Positions 6,841 to 14,612 of a stretch of 21,364 nt of DNA are shown in pieces (positions within the stretch are counted from its first letter, which is position 1; every line of letters starts with the position of its first letter). Below the pieces are notes generated by a model, which saw only the letters and a program-made list of their open reading frames with translations, was not told the origin of the DNA and did not search any database. The DNA is from Brevundimonas vancanneytii (GTDB lineage Bacteria > Pseudomonadota > Alphaproteobacteria > Caulobacterales > Caulobacteraceae): assembly GCA_945874855.1 (NCBI GenBank), contig CAMCIP010000007.1, positions 1 through 21,364 on the forward strand, written 5' to 3'. Made by a program: the position numbers and the translations under genes.

Positions 6841-7520
6841 AACCGAACCTGCGCCTCGCCCTGCTCGCGGGGTTTTCGGTCCTGGCCCTCGCCGGCGTCG
6901 GTGTGACCTCGGCCTGGAATGACCTGCCCCAGGACGCGGTTCCGGTGCAGGATCCGCCGGCGCAGACCCCCACCGAGCCCGAGCCCGCGGCCCAGCCGGC
7001 CCCCGACCGTCCGGTGCCGGTCACGCCTCCGGGTGGCGCGGACGCGATCGCCCAGGCCGTCGCCGCCGCCCAGCAGGGAGGTGAGGGTGCCCCGGCCGGA
7101 GCCGGCCAGGAGGGTGGGGAGGAAGAGACCGAAGAAGGGGCGGAAGAGGAGGCGCGGGCTGAAGCTGCTGAAGCAGAGCCCAATGGGCCTCCGGGTCGCC
7201 GTCAACGCCGCCCCGTCGCCATCATCCAGGCGGTCGACAAGGTCACAGCGGAGTCCATGCGGTTCGAGGTCGAGGTCAACGGCCGGCCCGTCGCCTTCAA
7301 CAAGACACTCATCTTTCGCGCACGGGCCTGCGAGGTCTCCGCGTCCGACGAGCGCGGCCGCGACGCCATCGCCTATCTGGAAGTCACCATTCAGCCACGG
7401 GCGGGGGCGGTGCAGGAATCCCGCGATCTGTTCCGCGGATGGATGTTCGCCTCGTCACCCGGGGTCAGCGGCATCCAGCATCCGGTCTATGACGCCTGGG
7501 TCGTGGGCTGCCGGGCATAG
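6837..7520 (+). CDS. Exported DUF2155-domain protein
   Basis: 227 aa. GTG at 6837 with GGAG six bases upstream; an in-frame TTG at 6825 is less likely. The N-terminus (KPNLRLALLAGFSVLALAGVGVTSA) is a signal peptide or membrane anchor. It is followed by a long low-complexity linker (about 30-120), first Pro/Ala/Glu-rich, then acidic. The conserved domain occupies about 125-227: an AIIQAVDKVTAESMRFEVEV segment, FRARACEVSA and the terminal RGWMFASSPGVSGIQHPVYD with a final Cys, typical of DUF2155. The two cysteines could pair in the periplasm. Its function is not established to my knowledge. It overlaps the NDUFA12 gene by four bases, and its last 34 bases overlap the convergent end of aat. Confidence 0.88.
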   Translation: MKPNLRLALLAGFSVLALAGVGVTSAWNDLPQDAVPVQDPPAQTPTEPEPAAQPAPDRPVPVTPPGGADAIAQAVAAAQQGGEGAPAGAGQEGGEEETEEGAEEEARAEAAEAEPNGPPGRRQRRPVAIIQAVDKVTAESMRFEVEVNGRPVAFNKTLIFRARACEVSASDERGRDAIAYLEVTIQPRAGAVQESRDLFRGWMFASSPGVSGIQHPVYDAWVVGCRA

Positions 7521-8149
7521 GCGACCGCCTCCGGGCCCGACATCTCCGCCAGAAATGCGGCCATGTCGGGCTTGATCGCCACGACCAGATCAAGCTGGCG
7601 CATATAGTCGTCGTGCGGCACCGGTCGGGTCCCGAACTGCTCCAGGTGTGGATTGACGAACTGGGCGTCCAGCAGCCCGAACCCTGCCCGCTTCAACCGT
7701 CCCACCAGATGGACGAGGGCGATCTTGGAGGCGTCGGTAGCGCGGCTGAACATGCTTTCGCCGAAGAAGGCCCCGCCGATCTTCAGACCGTAGAGCCCGC
7801 CGACCAGCCGTGTTCCGTCCCACACCTCGACGCTGTGTGCGACGCCCAGCTGGTGCAGCCGCTCGAAGGCCTCGCGGATTCCGGTGTTGATCCAGGTCTC
7901 GTCCCGGTCCGGCGTCGCTTCGGCGCACAGGGAGATGACCTCGGCAAAGGCCGTGTCGATCCGGACCTTCAGGTCCGTGCCGCGCGCCGTCCGCGCCAGC
8001 CGGGCCGACAGGTGAAAGCCCTCCAGCGGGATCACGCCCCGAACATCAGGTCGAACCCAGTCTACCTCGGGGTCGTCGGCGGTGCGGGCCATGGGAAAAT
8101 AGCCCTGGCGATAGGCCCGCAGCAGCAGCTCGATCGGGATGCCGGTCAC
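7487..8149 (-). CDS. aat: Leucyl/phenylalanyl-tRNA--protein transferase
   Basis: 220 aa. The enzyme moves Leu or Phe from aminoacyl-tRNA to the N-terminal Arg or Lys of proteins, marking them for ClpS/ClpAP degradation (N-end rule) in the cytosol. Family hallmarks run in order: ELLLRAYRQGYFPMA, the WVRPDVRGVIPLEGFHLS stretch, TWINTGIREAFERLHQLGVA, HSVEVWDG, LVGGLYGLKIGGAFFGESMF, SRATDASKIALVHLV, and DAQFVNPHLEQFG. I chose the GTG at 8149 because it has GGAG five bases upstream and begins just after the accC stop; an in-frame upstream start at 8191 would overlap accC and adds residues not typical of the family. It is the last gene of aroQ-accB-accC-aat. Its 3' end overlaps the convergent DUF2155 gene by 34 bases. 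Confidence 0.96.
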   Translation of the reverse strand: MTGIPIELLLRAYRQGYFPMARTADDPEVDWVRPDVRGVIPLEGFHLSARLARTARGTDLKVRIDTAFAEVISLCAEATPDRDETWINTGIREAFERLHQLGVAHSVEVWDGTRLVGGLYGLKIGGAFFGESMFSRATDASKIALVHLVGRLKRAGFGLLDAQFVNPHLEQFGTRPVPHDDYMRQLDLVVAIKPDMAAFLAEMSGPEAVAYARQPTTQAS

Positions 8150-8160
8150 CGGCGCTCCGC

Positions 8161-9513
8161 TCAGGGCTGGCCCGCGCGCCGTTTGGCCCACTGTTCCAGC
8201 CAGTGGATGTCATAGTCGCCGGACAGGATGTCGGGCTCGGCCAGCAGGCGCTGGAACAGCGGAATCGTGGTGTCGATGCCGCCGATGACCATCTCGTTGA
8301 GGCTGCGCTTCAGCCGGGCGATGCATTCCGCCCGGTCGCGCCCGTGCACGATAAGCTTCCCGATCAGGCTGTCGTAGTGGGGCGGGATCGAATAGCCGGC
8401 GAAGATGGCGCTGTCCAAACGCACGCCCAGGCCGCCGGGGGCATGGAAATCGGTGATCGTGCCCGGCGACGGGGTGAAGGTGTCGGCGTTCTCGGCGTTG
8501 ATCCGGCACTCGATGGCGTGGCCCTCGAAATGGATGTCGTCCTGGGTGAAGGACAGCGGCAGGCCGGCCGCCACACGGATCTGTTCACGCACCAGATCGA
8601 CGCCCGTGATCATCTCGGTCACCGGATGCTCGACCTGCAGCCGGGTGTTCATCTCGATGAAGAAGAACTCGCCGTCCTCCCACAGGAACTCGATGGTCCC
8701 GACGCCGAGATAGCCGATCGCCGCGATGGCCTTGTTCACCGTCTCGCCGATGGCCGCGCGCTCGGTGGCCGACAGGGCGGGCGAGGGGGCTTCCTCGAGG
8801 ATCTTCTGGTGGCGGCGCTGCAGCGAGCAGTCACGCTCGCCGAGGTGCACGACGTTGCCGTGAGAATCGGCCACGACCTGCAACTCTATGTGGCGCGGCT
8901 TCTGGAGGTAGCGCTCCATATAGACCGCGCCATTGCCGAAGGCGGCCAGGGCCTCGGACTGGGCGGTCTGCACCGCCTCGACCAGGTCATCCGGCGTCAG
9001 GGCCACCTTCATGCCGCGCCCGCCGCCGCCGGCCGCGGCCTTGACGATCAGGGGAAAGCCGATGGCTTTCGAGGCCTCGATCGCGGCCTCGACGGTCTCG
9101 ACCTCGCCGTCGGAGCCGGGCACGCAGGGGATGCCCGCCTCCAGCACCGTCTTCTTGGCGGTGATCTTGTCGCCCATGACGCGGATGTGCTCGGGCCGGG
9201 GCCCGATGAAGGTCATGCCGTGGGCTTCCACGATCTCGGCAAAACGGGCGTTCTCGGACAGGAAGCCGTAGCCGGGGTGGATGGCCTGGGCCCCGGTGAT
9301 CTCGGCCGCGGCGATGATCGAGGGGATGTTCAGATACGACTTGGCGGCGGGCGCCGGGCCGATGCAGACGCTTTCGTCAGCCAGTCGCACCCACATGGCG
9401 CCGCGGTCGGCCTCGGAATGCACGGCGACGGTGGAGATGCCCATCTCCTTGCACGCCCGGTGAATCCGCAGGGCGATCTCGCCCCGGTTGGCGATGAGGA
9501 CCTTGGTGAACAC
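8161..9513 (-). CDS. accC: Acetyl-CoA carboxylase, biotin carboxylase subunit
   Basis: 450 aa, the normal length. It carboxylates biotin on AccB using ATP and bicarbonate, the first half-reaction of malonyl-CoA formation for fatty acid synthesis. Sequence marks are the N-terminal FTKVLIANRGEIALR, the AIHPGYGFLSENA segment, the glycine-rich ATP-grasp loop KAAAGGGGRGMKVA, the HIELQVVADSHGN stretch, ERDCSLQRRHQK, FIEMNTRLQVEHPVTE with catalytic residues of the active site, and the C-terminal YDSLIGKLIVHGRDR. It starts with GTG at 9513, three bases after the accB stop, which is consistent with coupled synthesis of the two subunits. The carboxyltransferase genes accA and accD are not in the window. 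Confidence 0.98.
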   Translation of the reverse strand: MFTKVLIANRGEIALRIHRACKEMGISTVAVHSEADRGAMWVRLADESVCIGPAPAAKSYLNIPSIIAAAEITGAQAIHPGYGFLSENARFAEIVEAHGMTFIGPRPEHIRVMGDKITAKKTVLEAGIPCVPGSDGEVETVEAAIEASKAIGFPLIVKAAAGGGGRGMKVALTPDDLVEAVQTAQSEALAAFGNGAVYMERYLQKPRHIELQVVADSHGNVVHLGERDCSLQRRHQKILEEAPSPALSATERAAIGETVNKAIAAIGYLGVGTIEFLWEDGEFFFIEMNTRLQVEHPVTEMITGVDLVREQIRVAAGLPLSFTQDDIHFEGHAIECRINAENADTFTPSPGTITDFHAPGGLGVRLDSAIFAGYSIPPHYDSLIGKLIVHGRDRAECIARLKRSLNEMVIGGIDTTIPLFQRLLAEPDILSGDYDIHWLEQWAKRRAGQP

Positions 9514-9516
9514 GCC

Positions 9517-10026
9517 TCAGCCTTCCAGCAGGACGAGCGGCTCGCCGAACTCGACGGGCTGGGCATCGCCGACCAGCACCTCGACCACCACGCCGTCGCG
9601 GGGGGCCTGGATGGGGTTCATGGTCTTCATCGCCTCGACGATCAGCAGGGTCTGGCCCTTCTTCACCGCATCGCCGGGCTGGACGAAGTTTCCGGCCTCG
9701 GGAGAGGGCTTCAGATAGGCGGTGCCGACCATCGGCGACTTCACCTGCTCGCCGGCCCGGGCCACGATGGTGGCGGGGTCCGACGGCATGCTGACGGCGA
9801 CCGGGGCGGGCGCGGGAGCGGCCGGGGCAGCGGGCGCGGCCGCATAGGTCACGGGCCCGGCGGCCACGGTCAGTTCGCGCGCCACACGGATTCGCAGCTC
9901 TCCGCGCTCGACCTCGATCTCGGTCAGGCCGGTCTCCTTCAGGATGTCGGCCAGGGACCGGACCAGACCGGCGTCGATGCCGTCGTCCTTGCTGGGCTTG
10001 GGCGCGGGTGTCTTGCTGACGGCCAT
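9517..10026 (-). CDS. accB: Acetyl-CoA carboxylase, biotin carboxyl carrier protein
   Basis: 169 aa. It carries the biotin shuttled between AccC and the AccAD carboxyltransferase. A helical N-terminal part (about 15-50, VRSLADILKETGLTEIEVER) leads into an Ala/Pro-rich flexible linker (about 55-90). The biotinyl domain starts at VKSPMVGTAYLKPSPEAG and holds EAMKTMN, with biotinylated Lys134 placed 35 residues from the end as expected. The core is AMKTM rather than the AMKMM of many bacteria; this variant is familiar in alphaproteobacteria. The ATG at 10026 is preceded by AAGAGG, which sets the start; the open frame upstream into the aroQ end is spurious. It lies 31 bases after aroQ and three before accC. 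Confidence 0.98.
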   Translation of the reverse strand: MAVSKTPAPKPSKDDGIDAGLVRSLADILKETGLTEIEVERGELRIRVARELTVAAGPVTYAAAPAAPAAPAPAPVAVSMPSDPATIVARAGEQVKSPMVGTAYLKPSPEAGNFVQPGDAVKKGQTLLIVEAMKTMNPIQAPRDGVVVEVLVGDAQPVEFGEPLVLLEG

Positions 10027-10057
10027 GGGGACCTCTTCTTCTCGTTGTCGGACGGGC

Positions 10058-10510
10058 TTACGCCAGCCCGCGTTCCTGGGCCAGTTCCACGGCGGCCCGA
10101 ACCGCCAGTTCATAGCTGCGCGCGCCGTGGCCCGCGACGGTCTTCGTCGCGGCCAGGGCGACGTAGGAGTGATGCCGGAAGGCCTCGCGCGTCGCGGGGT
10201 CCGACAGATGGCATTCGATCACCGGGATGGTCAGCGTCTTCAGCGCGTCCAGCAGGGCGATGGAGGTGTGGGTGTATCCCGCGGGATTGATCACCAGGGC
10301 CGCCGCGGCCGTGCGCGCTTCCTGCACCCAGTCGATCAGCACGCCCTCGTGATTGGTTTGGCGGAACATGACCGACCAGCCCGGCGCCGCCGCCTCACAC
10401 CGCGCCTGGACGTCGGCCAGGGTCTCATGCCCGTAGATTTCGGGCTCGCGCACCCCCAGCAGGTTGAGGTTCGGGCCGTTCAGGACGTAGAGGACGGGGG
10501 TGTCGGGCAT
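10058..10510 (-). CDS. aroQ: Type II 3-dehydroquinate dehydratase
   Basis: 150 aa, the usual size of the dodecameric type II enzyme. It dehydrates 3-dehydroquinate to 3-dehydroshikimate in the shikimate pathway. Visible motifs are NGPNLNLLGVREPEIYG with the catalytic Tyr26 and Arg21 of the flexible lid, QTNHEG, INPAGYTHTSIAL with Asn75 and catalytic His81, and ECHLSDPATREAFRHHS with His101 and Arg112. All key residues of the family are present. The ATG is at 10510; there is no strong ribosome binding site. It is first in aroQ-accB-accC-aat and divergent from thiS, 98 bases away, so that gap should hold both promoters. The aroQ-accB-accC linkage is common in proteobacteria. Confidence 0.98.
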   Translation of the reverse strand: MPDTPVLYVLNGPNLNLLGVREPEIYGHETLADVQARCEAAAPGWSVMFRQTNHEGVLIDWVQEARTAAAALVINPAGYTHTSIALLDALKTLTIPVIECHLSDPATREAFRHHSYVALAATKTVAGHGARSYELAVRAAVELAQERGLA

Positions 10511-10567
10511 GCGCTCGGTGAAATGGCGTCCGCCGGATTCGGACGCGCCTTGTAGAGGACGCCGCTC

Positions 10568-10584
10568 CGCCCGCCAACCGGGCG
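10568..10584. repeat. GC hairpin in the aroQ-thiS intergenic region
   Basis: CGCCCG-CCAAC-CGGGCG forms a 6-bp stem with a 5-base loop about 25 bases before thiS. No T-tract follows, so it is not a typical terminator. It may fold in the thiS leader, but the conserved TPP-riboswitch cores are absent. Confidence 0.35.
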
Positions 10585-10608
10585 CCGCGCGAAAGGTGAC
10601 GCAGGGTC

Positions 10609-10806
10609 ATGCGCATTCAGGTCAATGGCGAAAACCGCGACGTTCAGGCCGGGACCATTCTGGCCCTTGTCGGGGAACTGGGCCTCGACGTGCGCAAGGT
10701 GGCGGTGGAGCGCAATATGGAAATCGTGCCGCGATCGCTGCATGCGACGACGGCGCTGGCCGAGGGTGACCGCGTGGAGCTGGTGCAGTTCGTCGGCGGG
10801 GGGTGA
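10609..10806 (+). CDS. thiS: Thiamine biosynthesis sulfur carrier protein
   Basis: 65 aa with a ubiquitin-like beta-grasp pattern, beginning MRIQVNGENRDV and ending DRVELVQFVGGG. The terminal Gly-Gly is the site that becomes a thiocarboxylate and gives sulfur to ThiG for the thiazole ring of thiamine. Length and terminus match ThiS. ATG at 10609; AAGGTGA lies somewhat far upstream, and a closer CAGGG is also possible. It is divergent from aroQ. Its usual partner thiG follows only after an intervening, unrelated gene. No thiF, thiO, thiE or thiC lies in the window, so the rest of the pathway must be encoded elsewhere. Confidence 0.95.
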   Translation: MRIQVNGENRDVQAGTILALVGELGLDVRKVAVERNMEIVPRSLHATTALAEGDRVELVQFVGGG

Positions 10807-10903
10807 GGTCAGCGCCTGCCGGGGCGATTGATGCCCTCGGGGCGATATGCGACCCTGACTTTTGAGGCGGCGGTGATGCGGCCTGATGTCCAAGGACCCC
10901 GCA

Positions 10904-11446
10904 ATGCTTCGATGGCTGATCGCTGCCCTGATGCTGGCACCGTCGAGCATTGCTGTGGCGCAGACCCCCACCCCGGGCGAAGTGTTTGATCGCATTTGTC
11001 CGGCCCATCTCGATGGCGACACGGCTCAGGCCATGGCGGCAGGGGCGGCGTTGGGCCTGGAGCCGATCAATGTCAGGCGCAATAGCCTATCCTCCAACTA
11101 CGAAAATGCTCTTGACGTCAGAGAGTTGGCCCTTGACGGGCGCGGGTATACTGTCGTGCTTTGGTCCGGGCGTTGGAACGCTACCGAGGACTTCCCGGCA
11201 AATTCCCTCTCCGCGTGCCGGATGCACGTCCCGGAGGGCATGTCGGAGCCCGATCTCAAGACCATGATGGAGTCGCGAACGCGGGGATGGAATGAAGAGG
11301 CGGAAGCCCCTTATGGCCCGGGAGGGTGGTACCGGGATTACGAAGACGGATCCGTGAGCGGGACGGTTCTCTTGTTCACTGGCTTCGATGATCGCAGGCG
11401 GCAGGCGTTTGTCTATTCGACCCGATCCCGTCGCTACGCCCGATAG
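10904..11446 (+). CDS. Exported protein of unknown function, inserted between thiS and thiG
   Basis: 180 aa from the ATG at 10904, preceded by AAGGA at seven bases; an ATG at 10886 in the same frame has no such site. The N-terminus (MLRWLIAALMLAPSSIAVAQ) is a signal peptide with an AVA-Q cleavage site. The mature part has two cysteines (ICPAHLDGD near its start and SACRMHVPEG in the middle), several aromatic stretches (YTVVLWSGRW, YGPGGWYRDYEDG) and a basic end (STRSRRYAR). I do not recognise the family. Base composition is lower in GC than the flanks: 34 of 60 bases at 11101-11160 against 48 of 60 in thiG at 11641-11700. With its position inside a thiamine pair, this suggests later arrival, although it could still be co-transcribed. 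It is a real gene by start site, signal peptide and amino-acid composition. Confidence 0.8.
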   Translation: MLRWLIAALMLAPSSIAVAQTPTPGEVFDRICPAHLDGDTAQAMAAGAALGLEPINVRRNSLSSNYENALDVRELALDGRGYTVVLWSGRWNATEDFPANSLSACRMHVPEGMSEPDLKTMMESRTRGWNEEAEAPYGPGGWYRDYEDGSVSGTVLLFTGFDDRRRQAFVYSTRSRRYAR

Positions 11447-11542
11447 AGCCGGGTCCCGACTGCGGGCCGTCCACCTTGTCAGGTCATGGTTTGCAATGGC
11501 CGCGGCCCTTGCCGGGCTGTCGGCAGCCGCTAGACAGACGGG

Positions 11543-12328
11543 ATGACTGACACGATTACCCCCGACTCCTGGACCGTCGCCGGTCGCACCTTCTCCTCTC
11601 GCCTGATCGTAGGCACCGGCAAATACGCCAGCTACGAGCAGAACGCCGCCGCGGCCGAGGCGGCGGGGGCGGAGATCGTGACCGTGGCGGTGCGGCGTGT
11701 GAACCTGTCGGACCCGAGCCAGCCGATGCTGGTCGACTATGTGAAGCCGGACCGGTTCACCTTCCTGCCCAATACCGCCGGCTGCTTCACCGGCGAGGAC
11801 GCGGTGCGGACCCTGCGGCTGGCGCGTGAGGCGGGCGGCTGGGATCTGGTCAAGCTGGAGGTGCTGTCGGACACGGCGCACCTGTATCCGGACATGGTCG
11901 AGACGCTGCGGGCGCTGGAGCTGCTGATCAGGGACGGCTTCCAGGTCATGGTCTATTGCACCGACGACGTGGTGATGTGCCGACGGCTGGAGGAGGCGGG
12001 GGCCGCCGCCATCATGCCCGCCGCGGCGCCGATCGGCTCGGGCCTCGGCATCCAGAACCGGGTCAACATCAGCCTGATCATCGAACAGGCGACCGTGCCC
12101 GTGCTGGTCGATGCCGGCGTCGGCACGCCCTCTGACGCGGTTTTGGCGATGGAGCTGGGCTGCGACGCTGTGCTGATGAACACCGCCATCGCCGCAGCGA
12201 AGGATCCCATCTTGATGGCCTCGGCCATGAAGCATGCGGTGATCGCCGGTCGACAGGGCTATCTGGCCGGCCGCATGCCCCGGCGCATGTACGCCAGCCC
12301 GAGTTCGCCGCTCTCGGGCCTTATCTAG
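11543..12328 (+). CDS. thiG: Thiazole synthase
   Basis: 261 aa TIM-barrel enzyme. It condenses 1-deoxy-D-xylulose 5-phosphate, dehydroglycine and ThiS-borne sulfur into the thiamine thiazole phosphate. Motifs are FSSRLIVGTGKYASYEQN near the start, the TVAVRRVNL strand, LPNTAGCFTGEDAVRTLRLA, DLVKLEVLSD with Schiff-base Lys104, MPAAAPIGSGLGIQN (phosphate-binding loop), VLVDAGVGTPSDAVLAMELG and LMNTAIAAAKDPILMASAM. Length is normal. The start at 11543 has only a weak AGACGGG upstream. ThiS is encoded one gene upstream. The 3' end overlaps the convergent DsbA-like gene by eight bases. Confidence 0.98.
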   Translation: MTDTITPDSWTVAGRTFSSRLIVGTGKYASYEQNAAAAEAAGAEIVTVAVRRVNLSDPSQPMLVDYVKPDRFTFLPNTAGCFTGEDAVRTLRLAREAGGWDLVKLEVLSDTAHLYPDMVETLRALELLIRDGFQVMVYCTDDVVMCRRLEEAGAAAIMPAAAPIGSGLGIQNRVNISLIIEQATVPVLVDAGVGTPSDAVLAMELGCDAVLMNTAIAAAKDPILMASAMKHAVIAGRQGYLAGRMPRRMYASPSSPLSGLI

Positions 12329-13118
12329 CCGCCTGGATGGCTTTGGCGATCTCTTCGGGCGCGTTGCTGGCCATGGCCTGGCCGTTGACGAAGAAGGTCG
12401 GCGTGGCGTCCAGACCCATCTGGCTGGCGCCGATCTGCACGTCGGCCAGCACCTGGGCCACCTGCGGCGTCTGCAGGCCTTCGCGCGACGCGCCGATGGT
12501 CACCCCGTTCTCGGCCAGGATGGCGTCGATCGATTCCGGCGTCAGGGCCTGCTCGGCCATCAGGGCCTGATGCACGGCCAGATACTTGCCCTGACCGTGG
12601 GCGGCCAGGGCGGCGCGGGCGGCGTACTGGGAGACGATCTCGCCCTCGCGGTCCAGGATCGGCCATTCGCGGAAGACGAAGCGCACGTCCGGATTGGTGC
12701 GGATCAGCTCCAGATAGCCGGGTGCCGCCACCTTGCAGTAGGGGCAGCGGTAATCGAAGTACTCGACCACCGTCACCTTTGCGTCGACGGGGCCGAAGGC
12801 CGGCTCGTTCGGGCCGGGCTTGAGCAGGGACGGGTTGGCGCGTGCGGCCTCGGTCAGGCCGTTGACCCGGTCGGCATTGGCCCGCAGATCGCGCGCCTGC
12901 ACGACCTCGTCCAGCACCTGGGGATTGGCCAGCAGATAGGCCCGCACGCGGCCTCCGAAGTCGCCGCCGTTCAAGAGGGGCAGGACGGCCACGATGAGGG
13001 CCAGTCCCGCGATCGCCAGCGAGGCCAGGGTCAGGCGTGGGTCGGCGAACCGGCTCAGGCGGTCGGGCGCAGGCGAGGGCGGGGCGGCGGCGTCATCGGG
13101 CGTCGGCGCATCGGTCAT
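12321..13118 (-). CDS. Membrane-anchored DsbA-family thiol:disulfide oxidoreductase
   Basis: 265 aa. An N-terminal cytoplasmic tail rich in Ala and Pro (1-28) is followed by one transmembrane segment (about 29-50, LTLASLAIAGLALIVAVLPLL), placing the rest in the periplasm. Residues about 55-100 form a helical region (VRAYLLANPQVLDEVVQARD) like the N-terminal part of ScsC/DsbA-like proteins. The thioredoxin fold has CPYC at 125-128 in VVEYFDYRCPYCK and the cis-proline loop ATPTFFVNGQ. The family catalyses disulfide formation or isomerisation in exported proteins; CPYC is common among DsbA-like proteins of alphaproteobacteria, and the exact direction cannot be told. It lies 22 bases after the M48 protease gene on the same strand, downstream of rne, and overlaps the thiG end by eight bases. 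Confidence 0.93.
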   Translation of the reverse strand: MTDAPTPDDAAAPPSPAPDRLSRFADPRLTLASLAIAGLALIVAVLPLLNGGDFGGRVRAYLLANPQVLDEVVQARDLRANADRVNGLTEAARANPSLLKPGPNEPAFGPVDAKVTVVEYFDYRCPYCKVAAPGYLELIRTNPDVRFVFREWPILDREGEIVSQYAARAALAAHGQGKYLAVHQALMAEQALTPESIDAILAENGVTIGASREGLQTPQVAQVLADVQIGASQMGLDATPTFFVNGQAMASNAPEEIAKAIQAAR

Positions 13119-13140
13119 GGGCGGTCGGGTCCAGTCAGGG

Positions 13141-14553
13141 TCAGCGGCCGGCGGGCGGGATCACGCCGGGCGTCCTGCGGCGGGTGTTCTCGTCGAGGAT
13201 GCGGATATCGTCCATGGTCGCGCCGGACGCCAGCACGATGTCCATGGCGCGACGCCATTCGACTGTGGACGGCTCCAGCATGTCTCGGGCCCGCAGGGCG
13301 AACTGGGTGGCCTGCTGCTGCTGGCCCATGGCGAAATAGTACTCGGCCGAGGCCAGGCGCGCCTCGCCCTCCTTGCCCTGGCGCGCATAGGCCTGGCCCA
13401 GCAGGCGCCAGGGCAGGGTGTTGTCCGATTCCAGCACCGTAGCGCGCTTCAGATGATCGATCGCCTCGTCCAACTGGTCCGACTGGCCGGACTCCAGCAG
13501 GGCGTGAGCCAGGTTGATGTGCAGCAGCGGGGCGTCGGGCAGCAGTTCGACGGCGCGCGAATGGGCCGCGACGGCGTCCTGGGCGCGGCCCTCCTCGAAG
13601 AGGATCTGGCCTTTCAGCTCCCACAGAAAGGGATTCTCCGGCTGTTCGGCCAGCAACTCCTCGACGGCGGCCAGGGCCCGGTCCGTCTCGCCGCTCTTGT
13701 ACCAGGCGATGGCGCGGGCATAGCGGGCGGGATAGCTGACATCCGACGCCGGATATTTCCTCAGGGTCTGGGCCGGCGGCTCCATGAAGGCATGGATCTT
13801 GGCCAGGACGAGCGCGTGCTGCGCGACCTGGATCGGGTCGTCCGGCACATTGTAGCTGGACGCCTGGGTCACATAGGGGCGCAGCTGCTCGATGCGCTGC
13901 GACGACAGGGGGTGGCTGCGGAAATAGGGGAAGCGGCGGGCTTCCGAGAACACTTCCTGCGACCTGAAATTCTCGAAGAAGGCCATCAGGCCCCGCCCGG
14001 AGATGCCGGCGGCCTCCAGCGCGCGGGCGGCGGTGATGTCGGCCTCGCCCTCCTGGCCCTGCATGTAGCGCAGGGCTGAAAGGGTGCCGAAATACTGGCT
14101 GTTGGCCATCAGCACCGCAGCCGCGTCCGGCGCCCCGGCGATCGCGGCCAGGGCACCCAGGGCCATGGTCATCAGGAAGGGCTGCATGCCCGCGTTCTGG
14201 GCCCCGTCGCGCAGGGTGTGGCGGTTCTTGATGTGGCCGCCCTCATGGGCGATCACGCCCAGAAGCTCATTGGGCGAGCGGGTGCGCAGGATCAGGCCTG
14301 TGTTCAGGCCCATGATCCGGCCGCGCGTGGCGAAGGCGTTCAGGCTCTGGTCGTTGACCAGGAGAATCGTGACCTCGTCCGGTTCGAGGCCCATCGCCAC
14401 GAACACGGGCGCAGACCACTCGTGGATGATGCCTTCGATCTCGGTGTCGCGGATCAGGCTCTGGGCCGCCGCAGCCTGTGGCCAAAGGGCCGTGGCCGCT
14501 GCGGCGCACAGGACGGCGCCGAGGCGGGCGGCGGTTCGGAAAAACGGGCTCAT
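13141..14553 (-). CDS. Periplasmic M48-family zinc metalloprotease with TPR repeats (BepA/YfgC-like)
   Basis: 470 aa. The start chosen is the ATG at 14553 (AGG eight bases upstream); an in-frame GTG lies at 14562. A signal peptide ends near ALWPQAAAAQ. The peptidase M48 domain contains DQSLNAFATRGRIMGLNTGL, the zinc site HEGGH (His103, Glu104, His107) in IAHEGGHIKNRH, and a probable third ligand in QEGEADITAARAL. The C-terminal half (about 265-440) is a TPR array, seen in ALAAVEELLAEQPENPFLWE and DAVAAHSRAVELLPDAPLLH. This layout matches BepA, which in E. coli assembles or degrades outer-membrane proteins such as LptD. It is located between rne and a DsbA-like gene on the same strand, 59 bases after rne. 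Assignment to BepA function is by architecture. Confidence 0.93.
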   Translation of the reverse strand: MSPFFRTAARLGAVLCAAAATALWPQAAAAQSLIRDTEIEGIIHEWSAPVFVAMGLEPDEVTILLVNDQSLNAFATRGRIMGLNTGLILRTRSPNELLGVIAHEGGHIKNRHTLRDGAQNAGMQPFLMTMALGALAAIAGAPDAAAVLMANSQYFGTLSALRYMQGQEGEADITAARALEAAGISGRGLMAFFENFRSQEVFSEARRFPYFRSHPLSSQRIEQLRPYVTQASSYNVPDDPIQVAQHALVLAKIHAFMEPPAQTLRKYPASDVSYPARYARAIAWYKSGETDRALAAVEELLAEQPENPFLWELKGQILFEEGRAQDAVAAHSRAVELLPDAPLLHINLAHALLESGQSDQLDEAIDHLKRATVLESDNTLPWRLLGQAYARQGKEGEARLASAEYYFAMGQQQQATQFALRARDMLEPSTVEWRRAMDIVLASGATMDDIRILDENTRRRTPGVIPPAGR

Positions 14554-14612
14554 CGCATGCACCTGTCCCTCGACGCCCCCCGACCTCGATCCGGCAATCT
14601 AAACGCGGCGGA

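Noticed and set aside
8203..10290. 695-aa open frame opposite accC and accB
   Set aside because: Shadow frame; both biotin genes on the other strand carry all family motifs.
10511..10608. TPP riboswitch upstream of thiS
   Set aside because: The conserved CUGAGA and the GAUC..GG.UAAUGCCAGCG cores are not present; the 98-bp gap holds only a simple GC hairpin.
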